DNA of 64,000 nucleotides, taken from an uncultured Poribacteria bacterium. GTDB lineage: Bacteria; Poribacteria; WGA-4E; WGA-3G. The first letter of the stretch is position 1, and the number at the start of each line of letters is the position of its first letter. The translations under genes and the position numbers were made by a program. The stretch spans positions 5,084,329-5,148,328 of the forward strand of contig OY282383.1 in the NCBI GenBank assembly GCA_958295855.1. Direction: 5' to 3'. Shown piece after piece: positions 16,547 through 24,481 of this stretch. Under the pieces are notes generated by a model. It saw nothing but the letters and a program-made list of their open reading frames with translations. It was not told the origin of the DNA and searched no databases.

Positions 16547-16990
16547 TTAACTTAATTGCTTTCGGACGATTTGGCTAACTAACGCGCTATCCGCTTTGCC
16601 GCGGACTTCCGGTATCAGTTTGCCCATTACTTTGCCCATATCGCGCATAGAGGTAGCACCGAGCTCTTTAATAACCTTTTCTGCCAGCACCGTTATCTCG
16701 GCTTCGGAAAGTTGTGTCGGAAGAAACGCCTCCAATATCCGTACCTGCTCAGACTCCGCGGCGATGAGCTCCGCCCTGCCGCTGTTTTGTAACTGCGCGA
16801 TAACCTCTTTCCGCTTTTTTACTTGATTGGCAATGATTTCTAAGATGCCATCATCATCTAGTTCTGTCCGCTTCTCAATCTCTTTATCCCGAATTGCACT
16901 GCGAACCATCCGAATCGCGGATACCTGCAGCTTGTCGCGCGCCTTCATCGCCTGTTTCATCTCTTCAACCAAACGTTCATGAAGTGTCAT
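16547..16990 (-). CDS. yqeY: GatB/YqeY domain protein
   Basis: 147-residue YqeY-family protein, related to the tRNA-binding tail domain of amidotransferase subunit GatB. Seen: LHERLVEEMKQAMKARDKLQVSAIRMVRSAIRDKEIEK (N-terminal helices; DKxRLxxLRxxxAAIKxxEI in relatives), FLPTQLSEAEI and MRDMGKVMGKLIPEVRGKADSALVSQIV. The biochemical role of the stand-alone form is not settled. ATG 16990 follows GAGGAA; the frame begins one codon earlier with TTG. Neighbours lgt and the sigma-54 activator lie in the same direction. Confidence 0.92.
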   Translation of the reverse strand: MTLHERLVEEMKQAMKARDKLQVSAIRMVRSAIRDKEIEKRTELDDDGILEIIANQVKKRKEVIAQLQNSGRAELIAAESEQVRILEAFLPTQLSEAEITVLAEKVIKELGATSMRDMGKVMGKLIPEVRGKADSALVSQIVRKQLS

Positions 16991-17065
16991 CAAGATTTCC
17001 TCGCCAGTTTGATGTTTTTATAAATTATACCCATCATTCGACTATTCGTCAAGTGGTTACATTTT

Positions 17066-17878
17066 TCATTTCCGCTGTCTTCGTTTTCTGGAACGCTGAG
17101 GCTGTCTTGCTGGTGCAGGTGTTGAAGCTTCAGCCGCCTCCGTCCTGGGCAGGTTGCACATCCAAAAGATAAAAAAGATGCCGGAAATGAACAGGGCAAT
17201 GCTAAACAGTTGTGCCTCTGACAATCCGACAAGCACCGGCGGATTGATTCGCCAAAATTCTACCACAAATCGCTCCAGCCCGATTAGGCAAAGACTCGCA
17301 CCGAATAATGCTCCTGGAATCGCCTCAAACTTACGCCGCTGTGTCCAGAGCATACCAAAGAATGTGAAGGAGATAAGGGTTTCATAGATGGGTGTCGGGT
17401 GAACAGGAACATCTGTTGGCACAGTTCCGTTTGGAAATGCCATCGCCCACGGCAGATCGGATGGTGGCCCGTAGTCACCATCTCCGGCCAGCAAACACCC
17501 GATGCGGCCAATACCGTACCCGAGCAACAGCGTGGGCCCGATTGCATCAATTGTTGGCAGATAGGGATTTGGCGACCGGAGGATAACCAAACTGACAGTA
17601 ACACACCCGCCGATTAAGCCACCGTACCAAACTAACCCGCTTGTTGAGAAGAGCTCTCGCGCACTCAGATGTCCATCTTGGAGTGCGGAATAGAGTTTCG
17701 CGCCGACAATTCCGCCGATAGCTGCAGCCATCACGATGGAGGATGCGAGTTCCGACACAAACCCTTTCCGCTTCAGTTCATATTGCAACACAATGACAAC
17801 GGTAATAAACGCGGTGGCTAACATCAGCCCGTAACTGTGGATGCCAAATGGGCCAAAATCAATGAGCGTTGGGTACAT
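17066..17878 (-). CDS. lgt: prolipoprotein diacylglyceryl transferase
   Basis: Integral inner-membrane enzyme that moves diacylglycerol from phosphatidylglycerol to the lipobox cysteine of prolipoproteins, the first step of lipoprotein maturation. Motifs: FGIHSYGLML near residue 10, LVWYGGLIGG, the signature GIGRIGCLLAGDGDYG near residue 137, HPTPIYE and the late ERFVVEFWR. About seven hydrophobic segments. The C-terminal 30 residues are basic. The start lies 5 bases after the livF stop. It serves the several lipoproteins encoded in this window. Confidence 0.95.
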   Translation of the reverse strand: MYPTLIDFGPFGIHSYGLMLATAFITVVIVLQYELKRKGFVSELASSIVMAAAIGGIVGAKLYSALQDGHLSARELFSTSGLVWYGGLIGGCVTVSLVILRSPNPYLPTIDAIGPTLLLGYGIGRIGCLLAGDGDYGPPSDLPWAMAFPNGTVPTDVPVHPTPIYETLISFTFFGMLWTQRRKFEAIPGALFGASLCLIGLERFVVEFWRINPPVLVGLSEAQLFSIALFISGIFFIFWMCNLPRTEAAEASTPAPARQPQRSRKRRQRK

Positions 17879-17883
17879 TTCTA

Positions 17884-18588
17884 TTATTCTCCAAGGTAAG
17901 CCTGCCGCACACGCACATCAGCCAACAGGTTGGGAGAGGGGCCGTCGATTGTAATTTCGCCTGTCTCCATGACATAGCCTCTGTCCGTTAAATTCAGTGC
18001 GAGTTGGGCGTTCTGTTCAACCAGCAAAATCGTTGTGCCTTCTGTATTAATCTGCTGTATAATTTCAAAAATCTGTTTGACAATAAGGGGTGCAAGCCCT
18101 AAAGAGGGTTCATCCAGGAGGAGCAGCCTCGGATTTGACATCAACGCGCGCCCAATCGCTAACATCTGCTGTTCGCCGCCACTGAGGCTTCCGCCCCGCT
18201 GTTTCTGCCGCTCCGAAAGTACCGGGAAAAACTGAAACATTTTGTCTAAATCGGATTGAATCCCCTGCTTATCGTTTCTTGAATACGCCCCGAGTTCAAG
18301 GTTTTCCAAAACGGTCATGTCCGGAAAGATGAGTCGCCCCTCCGGCACCTGCGAAATGCCAAGCGCGACCCGCCGTTCTGGCAAAGTGTGCGTAATGTCT
18401 TCACCTTCAAAGTGGACACTCCCCTGTACAGGGGCATAAACGCCAGAGATAGCCATCAGTGTGGTAGATTTTCCCGCACCATTTGCGCCAATCATGCACA
18501 CCATTTCGCCAGCATTTACCTCAAGCGAAATCCCACGCACGGCTCGGATGTTTCCATAGTAAATGTGAACGTTCCTGAGTTCAAGCAT
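17884..18588 (-). CDS. livF: branched-chain amino-acid type ABC transporter ATPase
   Basis: 234-residue ATPase of the HAAT (LivF) family. Walker A is GANGAGKST near residue 33, the Q-loop region is GISQVPEGRLIFPDMTV (diagnostic of LivF), the signature is LSGGEQQMLAIGRAL, Walker B is LLLLDEPSLGLAP, and the switch is LVEQN with His replaced by Gln, as usual in LivF. The start overlaps the livG stop by 8 bases, so the two ATPases are co-translated. The permeases (livH, livM) and binding protein are not in the window, so the substrate is not certain. Confidence 0.92.
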   Translation of the reverse strand: MLELRNVHIYYGNIRAVRGISLEVNAGEMVCMIGANGAGKSTTLMAISGVYAPVQGSVHFEGEDITHTLPERRVALGISQVPEGRLIFPDMTVLENLELGAYSRNDKQGIQSDLDKMFQFFPVLSERQKQRGGSLSGGEQQMLAIGRALMSNPRLLLLDEPSLGLAPLIVKQIFEIIQQINTEGTTILLVEQNAQLALNLTDRGYVMETGEITIDGPSPNLLADVRVRQAYLGE

Positions 18589-19363
18589 AGTCAGATGTTC
18601 CTAAGTACGCCGCGATGACGCGTTCGTCGTTCTGCACGTCCGCGGGTAGGCCATCCCTAATTTTTTGCCCGTGGTCCAGCACCGTCACCCAATCGGAAAT
18701 CTGCATAACCAGTTTCATATCGTGTTCGATGAGGAGGACCGCGATGCCTTGTTCGCGAATCGTATAGATAAGTGCAATAAGTTCTTGGGTTTCTTGCGGG
18801 TTCATGCCTGCAGCCGGTTCGTCTAAGAGGAGGAGTTTCGGTTCAGTTGACAAGGCTCTCGCTATCTCAACGCGGCGCTGGTCGCCGTAGGATAGATTCC
18901 CTGCAGTCTGGTTGCTAACGTCCGCCAATCCGACAAACTGTAGCATTTCCTGCGCGCGTTCGGTAATTGCCGCTTCTTCCTGTTTCTGTTTCTGAGTTCG
19001 GAATACTGCACCCACAAAGCTACTGGAGGTGCGCGGGTGCCTGCCAATTTTGACGTTATCCAGCACCGTCAGATCGGTGAAAAGCCGGATATTCTGGAAC
19101 GTTCTGGCGATGCCAAGGCACGCGATCTGGTCCGGGCGCCATCCAGTAATCTGCCGCCCCAAAAAACTGACGCTCCCCAGTGTAGGTTTATCCAACCCGG
19201 TAACGCAGTTAAATAGTGTTGTTTTTCCAGCACCATTGGGACCGATTAGACTGAAAATTTGGCCCGGGTGGACATGTATCGTAACCTCGGACAAAGCAAT
19301 AACGCCGCCATAATGTCGACTCAACTGCTCTGTCGCCAGGATACGTATCGTGTCATCTGCCAT
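18581..19363 (-). CDS. livG: branched-chain amino-acid type ABC transporter ATPase
   Basis: LivG-family ATPase of about 260 residues. Walker A is GPNGAGKTT near residue 38, followed by IACLGIARTFQNIRLFTDLTV (the LivG-typical RTFQNxRLF), signature LSYGDQRRVEIARAL, Walker B LLLLDEPAAGMNP and switch LIEHDM. ATG 19363 is preceded by AGGAG. livG normally follows livH and livM; here the Rpn locus lies directly upstream on the same strand, so either the permease genes are elsewhere or the operon has been split. Confidence 0.92.
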   Translation of the reverse strand: MADDTIRILATEQLSRHYGGVIALSEVTIHVHPGQIFSLIGPNGAGKTTLFNCVTGLDKPTLGSVSFLGRQITGWRPDQIACLGIARTFQNIRLFTDLTVLDNVKIGRHPRTSSSFVGAVFRTQKQKQEEAAITERAQEMLQFVGLADVSNQTAGNLSYGDQRRVEIARALSTEPKLLLLDEPAAGMNPQETQELIALIYTIREQGIAVLLIEHDMKLVMQISDWVTVLDHGQKIRDGLPADVQNDERVIAAYLGTSDYA

Positions 19364-19414
19364 TTTCAACTCCTAATTTAATTATCTCTTTTATCTGCGA
19401 TTCTAATGTGCTGC

Positions 19415-20260
19415 AAGGTGAGGTATAGTTGTGTCCTATGCCTCTAGCCCGTGTTGGAATGCTTGCAAACTGGGTGCCAACAAAGCATTTAGATTCAACT
19501 GCTTCAGACGTTTCAGATCCGCAATCGCTTCAAGGGTTGGTTTTAGGGTGTCGACATCTGCGTTCGGGAAGCGCGTGGTGAGGACTACCAGTGTGTTTTC
19601 AATAGTCGTTTCGCGCGCCCCTTGTTCTATGCCTTGTTCTATACCGCGTTCTATGCCTTGTTCTATACCGCGTTCTATGCCTTGTTCTATACCGCGTTCT
19701 ATGCCTTGTTCTATGCCTTGTTCTATGCCTTGTTCTATACCGCGTTCTATGCCTTGTTCTATGCCGCGTTCTATGCCTTGTTCTATGCCGCGTTGCATGA
19801 CACGTTCGTAAAAAGGAGACTCTCGCATGATTTCCTCCAATATAAGGTGAGGTATAGTTGTGTCCTATGCCTCTAGCCCGTGTTGGAATGCTTGAAAACT
19901 GGGTGCCAACAAAGCATTTAGATTCAACTGCTTCAGACGTTTCAGATCCGCAATCGCTTCAAGGGTTGGTTTTAGGGTGTCGACATCTGCGTTCGGGAAG
20001 CGCGTGGTGAGGACTACCAGTGTGTTTTCAATAGTCGTTTCGCGCGCCCCTTGTTCTATGCCTTGTTCTATACCGCGTTCTATGCCTTGTTCTATACCGC
20101 GTTCTATGCCTTGTTCTATACCGCGTTCTATGCCTTGTTCTATACCGCGTTCTATGCCTTGTTCTATACCGCGTTCTATGCCTTGTTCTATGCCTTGTTC
20201 TATGCCGCGTTGCATGACACGTTCGTAAAAGGGAGACTCTCGCATGATTTCCTCCAATAT
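19415..20260. repeat. tandem duplication of the Rpn 3' half
   Basis: The block 19415-19843 (429 bp) repeats as 19844-20260 (417 bp). I see about one substitution in the unique part (TTGCAAACT versus TTGAAAACT), one near 19814, and one extra 12-bp unit. Both blocks contain runs of 12-bp units (TTGTTCTATGCC / GCGTTCTATACC types), 14 in the first and 13 in the second. Confidence 0.92.
19436..19828 (-). CDS. stand-alone C-terminal half of the Rpn protein
   Basis: About 130 residues: MRESPFYERVMQR, 14 tandem GIEQ/GIER tetrapeptides, then ARETTIENTLVVLTTRFPNA and a short helical tail. Apart from one residue in the tail (SLQ for SFQ) and one extra repeat it equals the C-terminus of the neighbouring full-length gene. 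It has its own ATG at 19828 behind a perfect GGAGG with a 5-nt spacer and begins 36 bases after the full-length stop, so it can be translated from the same mRNA. No nuclease residues are included. It could be debris, but reading frame, RBS and position fit an antitoxin-like short form. Confidence 0.7.
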   Translation of the reverse strand: MRESPFYERVMQRGIEQGIERGIEQGIERGIEQGIEQGIEQGIERGIEQGIERGIEQGIERGIEQGIEQGARETTIENTLVVLTTRFPNADVDTLKPTLEAIADLKRLKQLNLNALLAPSLQAFQHGLEA

Positions 20261-20884
20261 CCGGGCCTGAAAAAGTTCAGGGGGATGTGCTAAACTCCCG
20301 AAAACCGAGAGCGCAAATAACAAAGTCGCACGCGTCTGTTTGTCCACAGCAGCCGTGTGCGTCGTCTTTATACATTTCTCAACCCACGCTTCAGTTGTTA
20401 TACCCGCAGGCGGTTTCATCAAGGGGGTGAAAGGCAGCAACCCAACAGCCTCGGCATCCAAAAACGCCTCCCCCTCTAACTCGTGCAGCCGGATCACAGT
20501 ATACTTAAACCACAAACCACCACGGCGATCGTCGCCATACCCGTAGAACCCTGGATCCCTGTGTCCAGCAGTCGGGCGGAGATACAACACCGTGGAATAG
20601 ACGTTCATCTCATGTTGGAGTGCGAGGAAACCCGCATACGCCAGCATTCGCAGCGGCATCGGTTTATGGGTGCTATCGTCTGTTTGTGCCTCTATATGGA
20701 GAATCGCCTCCTCGTCAGGGAGACGTATCTTAAATGTCATATCGCTGTGATGCATCTTAATTGTCGGCTGCTCTGTGCTGAGTCTGGCTTCGACTTCCAC
20801 CTGTGGCGTATTGAGGGCTAACGCTGCGAAGGGATAAGGGAACCGATCCATTAGGTGCTTTACAATTTCATCGTAGTATGGCAT
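19865..20884 (-). CDS. Rpn-family PD-(D/E)XK nuclease with tetrapeptide repeats
   Basis: Recombination-promoting nuclease family (COG5464-type). From ATG 20884 (MPYYDEIVKHL), the nuclease core shows HSDMTFKIRL (Asp48) and LHIEAQTDD (Glu65, Gln67), the D...ExQ site of this family, then helices with MRMLAY-like residues. The C-terminal part from MRESPFYERV onward has 13 GIEQ/GIER tetrapeptides and a helical tail. An internal in-frame ATG at 20245 is preceded by GGAGG (20251-20255) with a 5-nt spacer and could yield the C-terminal part alone. E. coli Rpn genes are known to encode such intragenic inhibitors. Transcription likely starts at the promoter 20891-20920. Confidence 0.85.
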   Translation of the reverse strand: MPYYDEIVKHLMDRFPYPFAALALNTPQVEVEARLSTEQPTIKMHHSDMTFKIRLPDEEAILHIEAQTDDSTHKPMPLRMLAYAGFLALQHEMNVYSTVLYLRPTAGHRDPGFYGYGDDRRGGLWFKYTVIRLHELEGEAFLDAEAVGLLPFTPLMKPPAGITTEAWVEKCIKTTHTAAVDKQTRATLLFALSVFGSLAHPPELFQARILEEIMRESPFYERVMQRGIEQGIEQGIERGIEQGIERGIEQGIERGIEQGIERGIEQGIERGIEQGIEQGARETTIENTLVVLTTRFPNADVDTLKPTLEAIADLKRLKQLNLNALLAPSFQAFQHGLEA

Positions 20885-20890
20885 GCAAGT

Positions 20891-20920
20891 ATTATACTTT
20901 TGTTCGGAGTAGAATGTCAA
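20891..20920 (-). promoter_or_regulatory. consensus promoter giving a nearly leaderless Rpn mRNA
   Basis: On the minus strand, TTGACA (20915-20920), an 18-bp spacer and TATAAT (20891-20896). Only 6 bases separate the -10 box from the ATG at 20884, so a start about 7 bases downstream would fall on or beside the A of the start codon. Confidence 0.7.
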
Positions 20921-20989
20921 CCTTTTTTTTAGGGCATTTCGTTTGAAGGATTTATGGGATTTCGCGCGTTTTACGCAACATCGCCGGAA

Positions 20990-21425
20990 CTACTCTGGTG
21001 CAGCAATTGCCCAAGGCTTAGTTTCAATCACTTCCGGATCATCATCTTCGGTGTTGCCGTGAAATCGCCTGCCGTTGAGGATTAAATCTTGAAGGTTTAT
21101 GACACCGTCGGCGTTTACATCCCCTATAACACATTCCATTTCAATTGACTGTGTCGGATACACCATCTGTCCTACTTGCGAGTGTTTTCCCATCCGGACT
21201 AAATGCAACGCTATAGGCGCGATTTGAAAGCCCGGTAAGTATGCGTAGGAGCGTGCCGGTCTCCGCTTCCCACAGAAAGACTCTACTGGCATTAATCCCA
21301 GTTGCGAGTATCTTTCCATCTGGACTAAACACCATACTATTGACAGGAGCCTTAAACCTAATGCTATAAATCCTGCGGGCTTCCCAAGTGTCTACATTCC
21401 AAAAACTGAATACCTCTGCATACAC
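20990..21425 (-). pseudogene. WD40/dockerin-like gene remnant, frameshifted
   Basis: Two overlapping frames carry pieces of one protein. 21425-21141 reads two WD40 blades (VNSMVFSPDGKILATG, VFLWEAETG, YSVAFSPDGKTLAS). Another frame to 20990 ends in a dockerin-like calcium-binding repeat (VIGDVNADGVINLQDLIL) and a short tail. The frame change near 21170 separates them, and the 5' end lacks a signal peptide. It is a decayed extracellular WD40 protein; a sequencing indel is the alternative. Confidence 0.65.
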
Positions 21426-21840
21426 AATTACACAATTTTCTTGAATTGTTTTCGGTATTATACTATAATATTATTGTCCTTTTAAGGGAAAATTCGTCAA
21501 AGGTGTTTTGCGATTTTGCGTATGAAGAGTAAAAAATAAATGGGGGCATTCGGTTTTGCGGGTAAGGGTATCAACCCCTGCTTGCAGGGGAAACCAATAC
21601 CACCTGCGCCCAAATGCGACGTGCATTTTTATTTCTTACACCTGCGACGGGCATTCTCCAAGGCATCGTGCCCTGGAAGCGGCTCCTCCCTGAAGAGGGT
21701 GTCCGGAAAATACCCGTTTAAATTCTTAAACTTCATTTGCAAAATTTATCCATAGCTGCTATAGTCACTATGACGTAAAATGGACGGGCCCGCAGGGCTC
21801 GGATTCGACTCAGCATTGGTTGGAATCATTTGCACTTAGT
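21426..21840. other. gap with palindrome copy M
   Basis: AT-rich at first, then copy M at 21567-21601 followed by CTGCGCCCAAATGCGACGTGCA, which is the reverse complement of the flank of copies C and E. No gene is seen. Confidence 0.6.
21567..21601. repeat. palindromic element copy M
   Basis: 35 bp, GGTATCAA, inner CCCCTGC-TT-GCAGGGG (loop shortened), CAATACC. It lies in the same larger repeat context as C and E but in reverse orientation. Confidence 0.8.
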
Positions 21841-22809
21841 ATGTCACATTTAGAAGAAAAAACGCGTCTGGAATACTGGTTTGCGCTCGCTTCGGTTGAA
21901 GATCTGGGCGGGATGCGGATAAAACGTTTGCTAACACGTTTCGGGAGCGTGTCGCGTATTTTTGAAGCGGAACTCCCTGAAATTGCGCGCTTGCCCTCCT
22001 TTAATCCGGTTTTAGCCTCGCGAATACTGACAGTGGCAAGAAATTTTCCTCTCTTGCAGGAACGGCTGAAAGCCCTCAACAGCCAGAATGTAGAGGTGCT
22101 TTGCCCTGAAGATGCCACTTACCCGCGCCAGCTTAAATCCCTATCAGATGCCCCGGCGATTTTGTGCAGGGTAGGGAAATTAGCCGAGGTTAGCGAGCAA
22201 TGCGTTGCAATTGTAGGAAGTAAGCACCCAACTATAGAAGGCATCCAGGTTACCCTAGGACTTGCAATTCGCTTAGTTGAGGCAGGGTTTACAGTGGTGA
22301 GCGGGGTTGCCATCGGCGTTGATACGAATGCACATTCCGGCGCGTTAGGTGTAGATGGTACAACTATTGGCGTGCTGTCAGCTGATTTTTCGTCTATCTA
22401 TCCGCCGGAAAACCGCGAGCTTGCCGCGAAAATCTATGAGACCGGGTGCCTTTTTTCTGAGCACCCGTTCCCGACAACACCTTCACCCGGTAATCTGATT
22501 CAGCGGAACCGGCTCATCAGCGGCCTCTCTATGGCAACAATCGTTATTGAGTCGCACAAAACAGGCGGGGCAATGCACACGGCGCGATACGCCCAACTGC
22601 AAGACCGGCCGGTACTTGCATGCCGGTGGGAAACGCATCACGAACTGAGTGAAGGGCCCCTCGCGTTGATAAAAACAGGTGCGTTTCCATTCTTGCCAAC
22701 GGAACTTGACAAAGCCGTTGAGGCCTTAACGTATCCCGAACACCTTGAAAGGCACACTCTGGGGGCCTCAAGCAAACAGATGGCACTCTTTGAGACTGAA
22801 AAAGGGTGA
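21841..22809 (+). CDS. dprA: DNA processing protein DprA
   Basis: Single-stranded DNA binding protein that loads RecA in transformation and related recombination. The N-terminal part (LASVEDLGGMRIKRLLTRFGS) is the helix-hairpin-helix-like region. The Rossmann-like core has CVAIVGSKHPT, VVSGVAIGVDTNAHSGAL (family SGxAxGID), NLIQRNRLISGLS (RNRxIAGLS) and VIESHKTGGAMHTARYA (ExxxxSGxxxTA). About 322 residues; the winged-helix tail is short or absent. ATG 21841 is used; a TTG at 21820 is an alternative. Neither has a strong Shine-Dalgarno. Confidence 0.93.
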   Translation: MSHLEEKTRLEYWFALASVEDLGGMRIKRLLTRFGSVSRIFEAELPEIARLPSFNPVLASRILTVARNFPLLQERLKALNSQNVEVLCPEDATYPRQLKSLSDAPAILCRVGKLAEVSEQCVAIVGSKHPTIEGIQVTLGLAIRLVEAGFTVVSGVAIGVDTNAHSGALGVDGTTIGVLSADFSSIYPPENRELAAKIYETGCLFSEHPFPTTPSPGNLIQRNRLISGLSMATIVIESHKTGGAMHTARYAQLQDRPVLACRWETHHELSEGPLALIKTGAFPFLPTELDKAVEALTYPEHLERHTLGASSKQMALFETEKG

Positions 22810-23044
22810 ACAAGAGAGTCAGTCCGGGGAAATTGCCATATTTGCCCAAACACCCAACCCTCAAAGCGGCAAATATGAACAATATCTGCCGCTACGGTTG
22901 GAAGTCAGTAAAAAAATTGCTTTTGGTTTTAATTTGTGGTATACTATATATGCTCTTAAACTTGAATTCCGATAATTACGTGTACCTTTTTGCGCTTGAC
23001 AACGTTTCAATTCATGGTAAATTTGCGAAAAATGAAGTTTTCTC

Positions 23045-23073
23045 TTGACAAAAGCAACGAAATTTTGTATAAT
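23045..23073 (+). promoter_or_regulatory. consensus promoter firing into the miniature element
   Basis: TTGACA (23045-23050), a 17-bp spacer and TATAAT (23068-23073). It lies about 20 bp outside the left end of the miniature element and would transcribe it from end to end in the tnpB-sense direction. Confidence 0.7.
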
Positions 23074-23092
23074 TTCGAGAAAATTCGTATTT

Positions 23093-23414
23093 TTACCAAC
23101 GCCCCGTTTTCAAGGTTTCCCCATGCTTCAGCATCGGGATGTAGAAAACGCAAAAAACATGTTGAAAAACTTGAGGCGAATGTGGTATACTATATCATAC
23201 AAGGTTGGGATATCAACCTTTGGCGGAGAGGAAGTAAAACCTGCGTCTTTGTTATGCCCACGCTTGAAAAGCGTGACATAACATTAGGTATTCCTTGTTG
23301 ATACCACACTATAGGTGTTAACCCCTGCAAAGCAGGGGGAAATACCACCCACACTGCGGGCACGGAAACCGCCAAAAGAGGTTTCCCCACGCTTTAGCGG
23401 TGGGAGTATATCAC
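23093..23414 (+). mobile_element. non-autonomous IS200/IS605-type element (MITE)
   Basis: Both ends match the tnpB-bearing element at 46585-48120 (reverse strand). The left end shares CGTTTTCAA, the hairpin CCCCATGCTTCAGC and TGTAGAAAACGCAAAAAA. The right end shares the hairpin AAGGTTG-GGATA-TCAACCTT followed by TGGCGGAGAGG, then CCTTGTTGATACCACA, GGCACGG, AGAGGTTTCCCCA and GGGAGTATATCAC. The tnpB coding region is missing except for the 3' hairpin segment. Palindrome copy N is inserted near the right end. Exact termini are estimates. Confidence 0.8.
23314..23346. repeat. palindromic element copy N, inside the miniature element
   Basis: 33 bp, GGTGTTAA, inner CCCCTGC-AAA-GCAGGGG, GAAATACC. 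The related right end at about 46640-46665 lacks it, so this is a filled site with an identifiable empty counterpart. Confidence 0.85.
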
Positions 23415-23761
23415 CTTTACAGAGTTTGCAATTTTTGCTAAACTTAAAGGTACTCGTTTGGATATTGGCTTTCGGGCGAGGCGTAAGACAATCCAATGGT
23501 GTTTTCACATGTTAACGGCCCTCGCGAAGTTATGTTCTCAACGTGTCGGTTTGTTCCCCGCTACCGCGCAGGGGACAACAAACGAAATAGCCCTTTGTTA
23601 CTCGACTTCACGAGAATACAACGACCGGTCTTCAGTGCCGCAGTTGAATTGTACAAACAACAGCAGGACTGAAACCGAATCCTATTTTACCGAAAGTTTT
23701 TAGCGCTACCCATTTTATGGGTTCATTCTGATAAACCTTACAATTTAAGGAGTTAACTCTA

Positions 23762-24424
23762 ATGAAAAAATTGTTTAGAACCTTAGCTTTATTGATGGCA
23801 GGTTTGCTCGCTGTTTACATGATTGGCTGCGGTGGTGACGACGACGACGAGGACACAGCAGAAACTCCAGACGCCACGATCACTAGTTCAGTCCCGGCCA
23901 ACGGTGGCACGCTTGCATCAAACGGAACTATTACTATTACCTTCGACAACGCCCCTGGTGATGTCACAGTGAGTCCAGGTACTGCCAAAGTTGAAGGTAA
24001 AAAAGCGACTATCTCAGGCCCCTTCACCGAAGGTGCCCTCGCCCTGGCTGTCAGTTGGACTAATGGTGATGGGAGCGAGACCCTCAACTTCACCGTCACC
24101 GCCGCAGATACCGATCCACCCACAATCACCGGTGGCACTGTAGAAGACGGCGAAGAAGATGTTGATCCCGAAACGATTAACACCGACGGGATTGAGATTG
24201 AGTTTAGCGAAGATGTGACTGGCAGCATCGCGCTGCAAACCGACGACGGCAAAGATCTCCGTTGGGAAGGCGGCAAAGTTGAAGGTAACAAAGCCAAACT
24301 CACGAAGGTCGCAGGCGCAGAGATTGGCAATGAGACTACCTACGTCATCGCAGGTAAAGTTTCAGACGCTGCTGGTAACGATCTAGAGGTCAGTGTCACC
24401 TTTATCACCAAGGGTAAAGAGTAA
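23762..24424 (+). CDS. Ig-like domain lipoprotein
   Basis: 220 residues. A signal peptide ends in the lipobox MIGC (Cys24), then an acidic GGDDDDED linker suited to an outer-membrane lipoprotein. The rest looks like bacterial Ig-like (Big_5-type) domains: TSSVPANGGTLASNGTITITF and the second unit PPTITGG...INTDGIEIEFSEDVTG...TYVIAGKVSDAAGNDLEV. Likely a surface or periplasmic structural or adhesion protein. AAGGAG precedes ATG 23762. A strong terminator follows, so it is monocistronic and probably well expressed. Confidence 0.85.
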   Translation: MKKLFRTLALLMAGLLAVYMIGCGGDDDDEDTAETPDATITSSVPANGGTLASNGTITITFDNAPGDVTVSPGTAKVEGKKATISGPFTEGALALAVSWTNGDGSETLNFTVTAADTDPPTITGGTVEDGEEDVDPETINTDGIEIEFSEDVTGSIALQTDDGKDLRWEGGKVEGNKAKLTKVAGAEIGNETTYVIAGKVSDAAGNDLEVSVTFITKGKE

Positions 24425-24445
24425 ATTTGAGGCTATTTCGATTAC

Positions 24446-24481
24446 AAGGGCAGCGTATCTCTGATACGTTGCCCTTTTTTT
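24446..24481 (+). terminator. rho-independent terminator of the lipoprotein gene
   Basis: AAGGGCAGCGTATC pairs with GATACGTTGCCCTT across a TCT loop, followed by a run of seven T. One G-T wobble interrupts the stem. Confidence 0.92.

Larger units (their letters stand above)
22810..23761. other. long intergenic region holding an IS605-type miniature element
   Basis: About 950 bp. The first 230 bp are AT-rich with no credible ORF. A consensus promoter (23045-23073) precedes the miniature element 23093-23414. The remaining 350 bp up to the lipoprotein gene show no coding signal; a strong AAGGAG precedes that gene. Confidence 0.65.

Noticed and set aside
19622..20293. Plus-strand ORFs encoding FYALFYTA-type repeats
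   Set aside because: They are the antisense shadow of the GIEQ/GIER codons of the Rpn genes, without a ribosome site or start context.
21786..21825. tmRNA 5' end
   Set aside because: GGCTCGGATTCGACT resembles the tmRNA start, but dprA begins within 40 bases and no tRNA-like 3' end follows.
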